This document shows positions 35,430-42,848 of a stretch of DNA of 42,848 bases, piece after piece; positions within the stretch are counted from its first letter, which is position 1, and the number at the start of each line of letters is the position of its first letter. The notes below the pieces were generated by a model that was not told the origin of the DNA, searched no databases, and was given only the letters and a program-made list of their open reading frames with translations. The stretch comes from Bacteroidia bacterium (lineage in GTDB: Bacteria > Bacteroidota > Bacteroidia > Bacteroidales > Prolixibacteraceae), in assembly GCA_025358395.1 (NCBI GenBank), contig JANYJT010000222.1:1-42848 (forward strand), given 5' to 3'. The position numbers and the translations under genes are program-made.

Positions 35430-37244
35430 ATGACAATAATGCGCGTATCAGATTATATAGCCTTATTTTTGGTTAAATGTGGACTCTCACAAGTGTTTTT
35501 AGTATCAGGTGGGGGAATAATGCATATTTTAGACGGACTTGCATGTAACAAAGACATACACGTTACTTGTGCTCATCATGAACAGGCAGCAGCTATCATG
35601 GCAAACGGATATGCTCGTGCAAGAGACACCGTAGGTGTAGTTGTTGTTACGACCGGCCCGGGGAGCACGAACGCGATAACAGGGGTAGCTGACGCATGGG
35701 TTGATTCGATCCCGATGATAGTAATATCAGGTCAGGCAAAAAGATCACAAAACATTTATAATTACCCGGTAAAAGGATTACGTTCAATCGGGGGACAGGA
35801 AATTAATATCTTACCGATGATAGAATCATGCACAAAGTATTCAGCTATGGTAAATGATGCTGAATATATAAGATACCACTTAGAACGCGCATTATTCGCA
35901 GCTACACATGGACGATGTGGCCCGGTATGGTTAGACATTCCGTTAGATATTCAGGCAGCAACAATAGATTCTGATACATTAGTGGGATTCATAAATGAAA
36001 TATACCCCTCATTAACAAACCCAACACACAAAGAATTACATCTTGAAGAAGTAATGGAATCCTTGAAAACCGCCAATAGACCAGTTATAATCGCAGGTCA
36101 TGGTATCAGACTTGCGGAAGCAAACAAAGAGTTTTTAGAGTTAGTAAATACGCTCAAAATACCGGTAGTAGTATCAAAACTCGGATACGACTTGCTAGGG
36201 TATACGAATCCATATTTTATCGGGGCTGGTGGAACTAAAGGGACGCGAGCAGCAAATTTCACTATCCAGAATTCAGATTTGATCCTATCAATCGGTTCAA
36301 GGCTTGCAATTCCATTCACTGGATACGATTTCAGTCAGTTCGCAAGAGAAGCTAAAGTAATTGTAGTTGATATTGATGAAGCAGAGCTTAACAAAAATAC
36401 TATAAAAATAGATCTTAAAATAAAAGCAGATGCAAAAATATTCATAAACCATATGAATTGTATAACAAAAACATGCAATATCGGAAATAAGGCAATGTGG
36501 ATGCACACTTGTATTAATTGGAAAGAAAAATATCCGGCATTAACAAAAGAAGTAAGAGATAATGCAGTTCCGATAAGTCTTTACAGTTTATTTGATCGGT
36601 TATCTGACGTACTTGATAAAAATGCGACTCTTATAACCGATGCGGGTTCTTCTTATTATGTAGTGACTCAAGCATTCCGTGTAAAACAAGGTCAGGGTGT
36701 ATTAATTCCTGCAGCATTAGGGTCAATGGGATTCAGTTTGCCTATGGCAATCGGGGCATATTATGCGAAACCACAATCAACAATTGTTGCAGTAACCGGT
36801 GACGGTTCATTACAAATGAACATACAGGAATTTCAAACAGTTATACATAATAAAATCCCGATAAAGTTATTCGTAATCAATAACAATGGGTATGCATCAA
36901 TCAGAAATACACAGAATCTATATTTCAATGGAAGAAAATGTGGTGCAGATAAAGATAGTGGAGTATCGTGCCCGGATCTTAAAAAAATAGCAGAGGCATA
37001 TAATATAAAGTACACTCATATAAATGTCAATTACCAATTTGATGAAGAATTGAGTGGTATTATATCATATCCGAACCCAATTATATGTGAAGTACGTACA
37101 GATTCAGCACAGCAAATCATACCAAGTGTAGGATCAAGAGTTCTCCCGAACGGTTCAATGGTATCGAATCCATTAGAAGACATGTCACCATTATTATCAA
37201 GAGAAGAATTCCATAAAGAAATGTTGATTAAACCTATAAGTTGA
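35430..37244 (+). CDS. ThDP-dependent enzyme (acetolactate synthase-like)
   Basis: 604 aa, pyruvate-decarboxylating carboligase fold with all three domains. Seen: catalytic Glu in CAHHEQAAAIMANGYARA, TTGPGSTNAITGVADAW, and the ThDP/Mg motif GDGSLQMNIQEFQTVIHN with NNNGYASIRNTQ. Acetolactate synthase proper has a regulatory subunit and lies with ilvC; neither is here. The neighbours are a Fe-S protein, HAD phosphatase, aldolase and SDR, so a sugar-modifying carboligase (as YerE in yersiniose synthesis) is more likely. ATG after AGGAGACACTAAT. Opens a six-gene run. Confidence 0.88.
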   Translation: MTIMRVSDYIALFLVKCGLSQVFLVSGGGIMHILDGLACNKDIHVTCAHHEQAAAIMANGYARARDTVGVVVVTTGPGSTNAITGVADAWVDSIPMIVISGQAKRSQNIYNYPVKGLRSIGGQEINILPMIESCTKYSAMVNDAEYIRYHLERALFAATHGRCGPVWLDIPLDIQAATIDSDTLVGFINEIYPSLTNPTHKELHLEEVMESLKTANRPVIIAGHGIRLAEANKEFLELVNTLKIPVVVSKLGYDLLGYTNPYFIGAGGTKGTRAANFTIQNSDLILSIGSRLAIPFTGYDFSQFAREAKVIVVDIDEAELNKNTIKIDLKIKADAKIFINHMNCITKTCNIGNKAMWMHTCINWKEKYPALTKEVRDNAVPISLYSLFDRLSDVLDKNATLITDAGSSYYVVTQAFRVKQGQGVLIPAALGSMGFSLPMAIGAYYAKPQSTIVAVTGDGSLQMNIQEFQTVIHNKIPIKLFVINNNGYASIRNTQNLYFNGRKCGADKDSGVSCPDLKKIAEAYNIKYTHINVNYQFDEELSGIISYPNPIICEVRTDSAQQIIPSVGSRVLPNGSMVSNPLEDMSPLLSREEFHKEMLIKPIS

Positions 37245-37253
37245 GATGATACT

Positions 37254-38261
37254 ATGTTAAACCCCTCTAAAGAACGCGAATTAAAACAGACACTATCTCA
37301 AGGTCACATATTCAAACTCGTTTGTGGTGCAGGAAACGAGCAACCATACGAAGTATACTGGTTATCTTACATTTACACAATAGCGGGTGCTGATATCATA
37401 GATATTGCTGCAATGCCCGACATTGTAGTTGCAGCAAAAAATGGGATCAGAGATGCGTATAAATTTATGAAAGATAATAATTATGAGTATATTTCAACAA
37501 ATAAACCATTTATCACAATAAGTATAGGTATGGAAGGAGATACACATACTCGCAAAGCTAGTATAATCAAAGATCGCTGTTTAGTTAATCATCTTTGTAG
37601 CCTATGTGTTAATGTATGTCCACAAGACGCAATTGATTTACCGAGTATAGATTCTTCAAAATGTATAGGATGCGGGAAATGTCAATCAATATGTAGATAT
37701 AACGCAATAAAATTTATATACACTACGAAAATCGATCACAAAAATTTATTAAGTTGTATAGAACTAGGTGCAGATATAATAGAATTACACGCATCTGTTG
37801 CAGACACGGGATCAACTGTAAACGAAATGGAACGTATATATATAAACTTACCGAGAGAATATATTTCATTATGTATTAATAGGGAAAAGTTAAGCAATGA
37901 AGACCTTATAGATCTAATCAAGGAATCATATTTTGTTGTTGGAGATACATTAATGATCCAATCTGATGGAATACCTATGAGTGGATTTAATGATGAATAT
38001 AATAGTTCATTACAATCAATTGCTACCGCAGATATTATAAATAAAAATATAACCGTCAAAATACCTATAATATTATCGGGTGGAACTAATAGTAAAACTG
38101 CGAAATTATCAAAATATTTAGGTGTGGATATAAATGGAGTTGCTATTGGATCATATGCACGTAAAATTGTTAAACCGGTGCTAACGTATCCATCAAATGA
38201 CAATATTCTCATTGCAATAGAAACAGCGAAATCTTTAGTTAAGGAAATCAAAGAGGCTTGA
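37254..38261 (+). CDS. LdpA-like two-cluster [4Fe-4S] protein
   Basis: 335 aa. N-terminal FKLVCGAGNEQPYEVYWLSY, AGADIIDIAA as in LdpA-type proteins, then ferredoxin motifs: C115-x2-C118-x3-C122-P and C137-x2-C140-x2-C143-x3-C147, then a TIM-barrel half with GADIIELHAS and ILSGGTNSKTAK, GVAIGSYARK. LdpA of cyanobacteria senses redox state; here it is within a sugar cassette, so a redox or aldolase-type enzyme is possible. The TIM part could bind a phosphate (SGGTNS, GVAIGS). Reaction unknown. Confidence 0.75.
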   Translation: MLNPSKERELKQTLSQGHIFKLVCGAGNEQPYEVYWLSYIYTIAGADIIDIAAMPDIVVAAKNGIRDAYKFMKDNNYEYISTNKPFITISIGMEGDTHTRKASIIKDRCLVNHLCSLCVNVCPQDAIDLPSIDSSKCIGCGKCQSICRYNAIKFIYTTKIDHKNLLSCIELGADIIELHASVADTGSTVNEMERIYINLPREYISLCINREKLSNEDLIDLIKESYFVVGDTLMIQSDGIPMSGFNDEYNSSLQSIATADIINKNITVKIPIILSGGTNSKTAKLSKYLGVDINGVAIGSYARKIVKPVLTYPSNDNILIAIETAKSLVKEIKEA

Positions 38262-38262
38262 T

Positions 38263-39021
38263 ATGACAACCCTAAAAATAAATAATGTAATATTCAATAA
38301 TATTAATCTGATTATATTTGATAAAGACGGTACATTGTTTGAATTATATCCGTATTGGAAAGTAATTGCAAACAAACGAGCTGAATTGATATGTGATAAA
38401 ATAAAACCGGATGACTATAATGATTGTGTATATAAAATAGCATTTGTTATGGGAATTGATAACAAAAATAAATGTATGAAACCAGAAAGTCCAATCGGAA
38501 TCCACACAAGACCATTCATTCAGGATCTTGTTTATAATAAACTAATAAACGATAGATTTACTTTAGTAAAAGACGACGTTGTATCAGCATTTAACGAAAC
38601 AGACACATTCATGAGTACTGATAATAATACTAAATCGGCATTAGTAATGGTAGATGGTCTTGAAATGTTTCTTGATAAAGTGACCGCAAATAATTGTAAG
38701 TGCGCGATCATTTCTCATGATAATAATAATAATATTTCGCGGTGTATTAAATCAGTAGGGATAGATAAATACTTCTCAAATATTATAGGTGGGGATGATG
38801 TTAAATTCCACAAACCTAATCCGGAAAGTGTATTTAAAACGATGGATTTATTAAATATATCTCCCAATAATACATTATTCATAGGGGATATGCAAAATGA
38901 CCTGTTATGCGGTCATAATGCAAGTTGTATGGGGATCATTGCTCGCAGGTCAGAGCTGACAAACGTAAATACAAATCCAATTACGATCAACGATTTCAAT
39001 GAAATTGAGGTAATAGAATGA
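38263..39021 (+). CDS. HAD-superfamily phosphatase
   Basis: 252 aa. Motif I D20-K-D22-G-T (IIFDKDGTLFELYPYW), motif II in CAIISHDNN, Lys motif in DDVKFHKPNPE, motif IV IGDMQNDLLCGHNASC. The alpha-helical C1 cap follows motif I. Phosphoglycolate/beta-phosphoglucomutase type. In this cassette it would remove the phosphate from a sugar phosphate or keto-acid phosphate. Start 1 nt after the Fe-S gene. Confidence 0.88.
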   Translation: MTTLKINNVIFNNINLIIFDKDGTLFELYPYWKVIANKRAELICDKIKPDDYNDCVYKIAFVMGIDNKNKCMKPESPIGIHTRPFIQDLVYNKLINDRFTLVKDDVVSAFNETDTFMSTDNNTKSALVMVDGLEMFLDKVTANNCKCAIISHDNNNNISRCIKSVGIDKYFSNIIGGDDVKFHKPNPESVFKTMDLLNISPNNTLFIGDMQNDLLCGHNASCMGIIARRSELTNVNTNPITINDFNEIEVIE

Positions 39022-39794
39022 ATCTAAAAACAATGGAACTCGATTTATACGAACGGTTATTATATTTAAAACACACCCATTCGTGCCAAGGTATAAAATC
39101 AGAATTTGAAAACGAAGGTTCTGATTATAGAGACCTTATTTTATTACGATATATAACCGGAAAAACAAACCTGAAATTACTTGTAAAATTAGGGGGCGTA
39201 GAAGCCTTTACGGATCTGAAAATGGCAATCCATTTAAACGCAGATGGCGTCGTAATTCCTATGGTAGAATCAGAATTTGCGTTAATTAAAAGCCAAAATA
39301 TGATAGAAGATATGTTCGGATTAGATGTAAACGGGTTTGAAGTATATATTAACATAGAAACAAAAACCGCAATGGAAAATTTAGATAAAATATTCTCAGT
39401 AATGACCCCTGTAATAAAAGGAGTGACTATAGGGAGATCCGATCTGTCATACTCGTATGATAAACAGGGTCAGCAGGATTCAGAATTCACAAACAATAAA
39501 GTTATGGAAATAATCGATATAGCTAACTTATATGGTGTTAAAAGAGTAACGCTCGGTGGAGGAATCAGTGCAAAAACATTCGGGAATGAATATCTCCTTG
39601 ATTCAATTATTCCAAAACTTGCATGTATTGAAACACGCAACGTTATATTTAATTCAAACGCTATATATAACAAAGAAGCATTAACGTTAGCATTAGAATT
39701 CGAACGGCAATATCTTAAATATAAAATAAATAAGAATAAATTATTCATCAAAATGGACGAACACAGATTTGATACATTAATGAACCGGGGATAA
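39018..39794 (+). CDS. HpcH/HpaI (CitE)-type aldolase
   Basis: 258 aa TIM barrel. LLVKLGGVEAFTDLKMAIHL, NADGVVIPMVESEFALIKS, FEVYINIETKTAMENLDKI, VTIGRSDLSYSYDKQGQQDS fit the Mg-dependent aldolase/citrate lyase family: acidic metal ligands are E in VESEF or NIET and D in GRSDLS. It would make or split a C-C bond with pyruvate or a similar keto-acid. Overlaps HAD gene by 4 nt. Proper substrate unknown. Confidence 0.82.
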   Translation: MNLKTMELDLYERLLYLKHTHSCQGIKSEFENEGSDYRDLILLRYITGKTNLKLLVKLGGVEAFTDLKMAIHLNADGVVIPMVESEFALIKSQNMIEDMFGLDVNGFEVYINIETKTAMENLDKIFSVMTPVIKGVTIGRSDLSYSYDKQGQQDSEFTNNKVMEIIDIANLYGVKRVTLGGGISAKTFGNEYLLDSIIPKLACIETRNVIFNSNAIYNKEALTLALEFERQYLKYKINKNKLFIKMDEHRFDTLMNRG

Positions 39795-39795
39795 T

Positions 39796-40719
39796 ATGAA
39801 AAAAACACTTTTAGTAACAGGCGGATCAGGATTCATAGGTAGAAATATCAAAGAACAATTATCGACGTATTATGACATTCTTGCACCCACTCATCATGAA
39901 TTAGATTTAGTTTCACAAGAATCAATAGAAAAATATTACGCAGATCATAACGTTGATTGTGTAATCAACTGCGCAAATATAGGGGGAAGTAGAAAACATT
40001 ATGCTGTACCCAACGTAGTTGAGCAAAATGTCAAAATCTTTTACAATTTGACCATGTATGGAGATCAGGAGTGGATGATCCATTTAGGTTCGGGCGCCGA
40101 ATATGATAAATCACAGTCATTACACAAAGTAAACGAAACTGAAATAGAATTCGGACTACCCAAAGATGATTATGGTATATCAAAATATATAATAAGTAAA
40201 CTCGCTATGGAAGAACGATGCACAATACTTCGACTATTCGGGGTATTTGGAAAGTATGAAGATTATGAATACAAGTTTATTTCAAACGCAATTGTAAAAA
40301 ACCTCATAGGATTACCAATAACAATCAATCAAAATGTAATCTTTGACTGGTTATATATAAACGATCTTGTAAGATCATTACCATATTTCATAGAATTCAA
40401 ACAAGGTTATAAATCGTATAATATCACTCCTACGGTTTCAACGGATTTAATTACAATTGCAAATATAATCAATAACTTATCAGAAACCCCATCAAAAATC
40501 ATCGTTAAAAACGACGGACTAAATAACGAATATACTGGAAATAATTCAAGATTCTTATCAAAATGTGGTGATTTTGAATTCACTCCTATAGAAACAGCAA
40601 TATCAGAACTTATGGACTATTATAAGATGATATTACCGTCAATTGATAAAAAATCTATAAAAAGAGATCGATATTCAAAGAGATGTAAAACCATACAAAC
40701 CAATGTAGGAGTAAAATGA
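39796..40719 (+). CDS. NAD-dependent epimerase/reductase (extended SDR)
   Basis: 307 aa. Glycine motif VTGGSGFIGRNI, Ser in HLGSGAEYD, catalytic Y-x3-K (DYGISKYIISK), and FDWLYINDLVR. Like nucleotide-sugar 4-keto reductases or epimerases. It could reduce the product of the ThDP enzyme. 1 nt after the aldolase stop. Substrate unknown. Confidence 0.88.
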   Translation: MKKTLLVTGGSGFIGRNIKEQLSTYYDILAPTHHELDLVSQESIEKYYADHNVDCVINCANIGGSRKHYAVPNVVEQNVKIFYNLTMYGDQEWMIHLGSGAEYDKSQSLHKVNETEIEFGLPKDDYGISKYIISKLAMEERCTILRLFGVFGKYEDYEYKFISNAIVKNLIGLPITINQNVIFDWLYINDLVRSLPYFIEFKQGYKSYNITPTVSTDLITIANIINNLSETPSKIIVKNDGLNNEYTGNNSRFLSKCGDFEFTPIETAISELMDYYKMILPSIDKKSIKRDRYSKRCKTIQTNVGVK

Positions 40720-41015
40720 GTGAAATGACCTCAGAAGAAAGCATGTTGAAATGCATTACATCAATTGCGACTAAAAAACATATGCATCTTAACGAAGATC
40801 ATAAAGTAGTTAATATGGTCATAAGAGGACTTGTCCGGAATAAAGATAAATATGGTCGTGCATTATGTCCGTGTCAGATTAGAACCGGGAATGATGAGAC
40901 AGATCGTAAAATTGAGTGTCCGTGCACTAATATGGTCGAAGATGTAAATATGAAAGGACATTGTAAATGTAATTTATACTTCAAAGGAGATAATGAAATT
41001 GGCAGACTATCGTGA
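40716..41015 (+). CDS. Ferredoxin:thioredoxin reductase catalytic subunit
   Basis: 99 aa. Three C-x-C motifs in the FTR catalytic order: CPC (51-53), CPC (68-70), CKC (83-85), with YGRALCPCQIR and GHCKCNLYF. It holds one [4Fe-4S] cluster and an active disulfide, and reduces thioredoxin-like proteins with ferredoxin electrons. Overlap of 4 nt with the SDR gene puts it in the same operon, so it may keep the Fe-S protein or ThDP enzyme reduced. Confidence 0.85.
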   Translation: MSEMTSEESMLKCITSIATKKHMHLNEDHKVVNMVIRGLVRNKDKYGRALCPCQIRTGNDETDRKIECPCTNMVEDVNMKGHCKCNLYFKGDNEIGRLS

Positions 41016-41042
41016 TATTTTAGGATCGTGCAGGCTAATCCG

Positions 41043-41165
41043 CACCAATTTATTGGTGGGATACAGCCGTCATCATATTAACTAAACAGGCGGGAAGTCC
41101 CCCTTCGCAAGATGGGGGATGATAGCCGTCATCCTACCAACAGAAACCTTTATGGTTATAGTAGA
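41043..41165 (+). mobile_element. Left end of the IS200/IS605 element
   Basis: Hairpins CACCAA-TTTA-TTGGTG (41043-41058) and CCCCC/GGGGG (41099-41119), and AGCCGTCATC repeated at 41065 and 41124. The exact left boundary is not visible. TTTA-loop hairpin matches that of the right ends. Confidence 0.6.
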
Positions 41166-41177
41166 TAATGTATAACT

Positions 41178-41609
41178 ATGAAATATCTACTTGACAAAGG
41201 AGCACATTCTGTATACGCTTTACAATATCATTTTGTTCAGTGCGTTAAGTACCGGAAGAAAGTGTTCGTTGACGAGAGATATGTAGTTATGATGAAAAAT
41301 AAGATCCATGAGATTTCGGAAACATTTGATGTAGATGTAATCAACATAGAATTCGATAAGGATCATTTTCATATGTTATTCAAGGGAAAACCGACCCTTG
41401 ATCTCCCGAAATATATCAACACACTGAAAACAATAACTTCGAGAGAGATCAGGAGGAATTTTCCAGAAATCCTGAATATCTTGTGGGGAGACGCATTTTG
41501 GTCAAAATCGTATTTCTTGGCGACAACCGGGCAGGTGACATTAGAGATGTTGAAAAAATATGTTGACGGTCAGAAGGTGAAACGCAATGCAGTTAACAAG
41601 AAAGATTAG
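41178..41609 (+). CDS. tnpA: TnpA, Y1 transposase
   Basis: 143 aa, IS200/IS605 single-strand transposase. HUH motif H63-F-H65 in DKDHFHMLF, catalytic Tyr Y128 in LKKYVDGQ, WGDAFWSKSYFLATTG. Complete, so likely active. Its 3' end overlaps tnpB by 23 nt on the same strand. Confidence 0.93.
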   Translation: MKYLLDKGAHSVYALQYHFVQCVKYRKKVFVDERYVVMMKNKIHEISETFDVDVINIEFDKDHFHMLFKGKPTLDLPKYINTLKTITSREIRRNFPEILNILWGDAFWSKSYFLATTGQVTLEMLKKYVDGQKVKRNAVNKKD

Positions 41610-42843
41610 AATCTACCCGACGGAAGATCAGGTAAGAACGTTGTGGGTATTGTCAGATCTGTGTAGACGGGTATATAATTTTGCGTTAGCGGATCGTCGG
41701 GATATATGGAAAAATAACCAGAAGTCAGTATCGTATATCGATCAGCAAAATAAGTTACCGGAGATAAAAGAACAATATCCGGAATATAAACAGGTCAACA
41801 GTAAAGTCTTGCAGATGACGTTGAGGACATTAGATGTTAATTATAAATCGTTCTTTGGATTAGTCAAGCAAGATCCGGACGCGAGATCACCGGGGTTTCG
41901 TGGCAGAAACTATTTTTTCACGATGAAATATAACCAGAGCGGGTTTAAGGTCACTGATGATGAAGTCCGGTTATCGCACAAGGTTGAAGGCGGGGCCGAG
42001 TTAACATTCCCGATAACGACATATAAACCGGTCACGAATGCGAAACAGGTAGACGTTCATTTCAATGAAGGAAAATGGTATCTGTCGGTAGTGGACGAGA
42101 TCAAGCCGGTGGAGTACCAAGACAATGGGTTGTATCAGGCGTTTGATTTAGGGATAACTAAGCAGACAGCGGTGAATATGGCGGGGAAGTTCTTTGAGTT
42201 GAAGAACCTCAGACCGGATTTGTATTGGAACAAAACGATTGATGGGATAACGAGTCGGAGAGATCATTGCATCAAACATACCAAGAAGAACTGCCGACCA
42301 AGCAGCCGTAAATGGGTAATGCTGAACAACATCAAGCGGAAGTTCGAGAGAAAACGGAGTAACCAGATCTTAGATTTTCAGCACAAAACTGCTTTGATGA
42401 TCGTCAAGAACACGAAAGCGAACACAATCGTAGTCGGTGATCTTGATGTGAAGAGTATGTCGAAATCTGAAAGAGCGAATCGAGGTATGAACAGGTCAAC
42501 GCAGGGGACCGGATACCTTGCGAGGTTCACGGGATTTCTGACCTATAAGGCCGAGAGGGTAGGTAAGAAAGTAATAGAAATCAGTGAACGAAACACAACG
42601 AAAACGTGTTGCAGTTGTGGAAAGATCCACGATATGCCGCCGTGGGTTCGTGTTATGAAATGCGATTGTGGAAACTACCTAGATAGAGATTGCAATTCAG
42701 CAGTCAACATCATGGTCAGGTTCCTATCGTCGAATGTCATGTGTACTGACTATCAGCAATTCGCTGATAATCTGCGAACAGGTTCGGGTATCATCATTTC
42801 GCCCGGATACTCACAGGAAGCCCCATCCGTAAGGGTGGGGTAG
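41587..42843 (+). CDS. tnpB: TnpB RNA-guided nuclease, shifted RuvC-II
   Basis: 418 aa. N-terminal RYxFALADRR helical domain, RuvC-I D187 (AFDLGI), zinc finger C341/C344 and C359/C361, RuvC-III D368 (RDCNSAVNI). The RuvC-II site reads TIVVGDLDV, with G284 in place of the usual Glu; E331/E334 in VIEISERNTTKTC may take over, as in TnpBs with rearranged active sites. The end of the gene codes the right-end hairpin and so overlaps the omegaRNA. Confidence 0.92.
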   Translation: MQLTRKIRIYPTEDQVRTLWVLSDLCRRVYNFALADRRDIWKNNQKSVSYIDQQNKLPEIKEQYPEYKQVNSKVLQMTLRTLDVNYKSFFGLVKQDPDARSPGFRGRNYFFTMKYNQSGFKVTDDEVRLSHKVEGGAELTFPITTYKPVTNAKQVDVHFNEGKWYLSVVDEIKPVEYQDNGLYQAFDLGITKQTAVNMAGKFFELKNLRPDLYWNKTIDGITSRRDHCIKHTKKNCRPSSRKWVMLNNIKRKFERKRSNQILDFQHKTALMIVKNTKANTIVVGDLDVKSMSKSERANRGMNRSTQGTGYLARFTGFLTYKAERVGKKVIEISERNTTKTCCSCGKIHDMPPWVRVMKCDCGNYLDRDCNSAVNIMVRFLSSNVMCTDYQQFADNLRTGSGIIISPGYSQEAPSVRVG

Positions 42844-42848
42844 TTCAC
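42821..42848 (+). repeat. Right end of the IS200/IS605 element
   Basis: CCCCATCC-GTAA-GGGTGGGG, 8 bp, then TAGTTCAC where the window stops. TCAC is shared with the tails at 2496 and 20007 and is likely the right cleavage site. Confidence 0.75.

Noticed and set aside
35430..37244. Plain acetolactate synthase for branched amino acids
   Set aside because: No small subunit, ilvC or ilvD nearby; neighbours are sugar and aldol chemistry genes. Kept open as alternative.
1..42848. Borg-type element of Methanoperedens
   Set aside because: No perfect intergenic tandem repeats or methane-oxidation genes are visible; the AT-rich one-strand layout alone does not support the name.

Overview
The window looks like archaeal DNA of low GC content, probably an extrachromosomal or integrated mobile element of a methanogen-like euryarchaeon. 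Support: an archaeal histone fold gene, a full AglB-type oligosaccharyltransferase with WWDYG motif, an archaeal-type thymidylate synthase, a ferredoxin:thioredoxin reductase catalytic subunit, tRNA introns with bulge-helix-bulge splice sites, TATA-type promoters and T-run terminators. Accessory character is shown by dozens of very small genes on one strand, 14 tRNA genes, IS200/IS605 elements or remnants at four places, and phage-type families (DUF1064, MazG-like, HD phosphohydrolase, GtrA). The host lineage cannot be fixed from this sequence alone.

Layout: 0-1.3 kb is the tail of a TnpB gene and small zinc-ribbon ORFs. 1.4-4.8 kb is sugar and membrane chemistry (Gmd, a GT-C/GT87-like enzyme, GtrA, an HD protein). 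5.4-15.2 kb is a dense array of small genes whose ribosome binding sites sit in the last codons of the preceding gene; it includes several frames with no AUG/GUG/UUG start and a 103-bp perfect repeat that gives two genes the same N-terminus. 15.2-19.6 kb has a DUF1064 protein, membrane proteins, a histone with a long Pro/Ala/Lys tail, a lipoprotein and a GT39-like transferase. 19.6-25.4 kb is a tRNA region (13 tRNAs) with thyA, fcl and several unexplained structured RNAs. 25.4-31.6 kb holds exported and membrane proteins, a MazG-like protein, a DUF124 protein, a minus-strand pair with a C2H2 finger, and a non-coding stretch that contains a 221-nt multi-hairpin RNA candidate. 31.6-41.0 kb holds aglB, a YdjM-like hydrolase and a tightly packed cassette: ThDP enzyme, LdpA-like Fe-S protein, HAD phosphatase, HpcH/CitE-like aldolase, SDR, FTR. 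41.0-42.8 kb is a complete IS200/IS605-type element with tnpA and tnpB.

How it may work together: Gmd plus Fcl would make GDP-L-fucose; the ThDP-to-SDR cassette would make an unusual carboligated or keto sugar; GT-C transferases and GtrA would move sugars on lipid carriers; AglB would put the glycan on exported proteins, and several membrane or exported proteins here carry N-x-S/T sequons. The element would thus carry its own surface glycosylation programme as well as tRNAs, thymidylate synthesis and chromatin protein. This integration is inference; the individual family calls are mostly firm.
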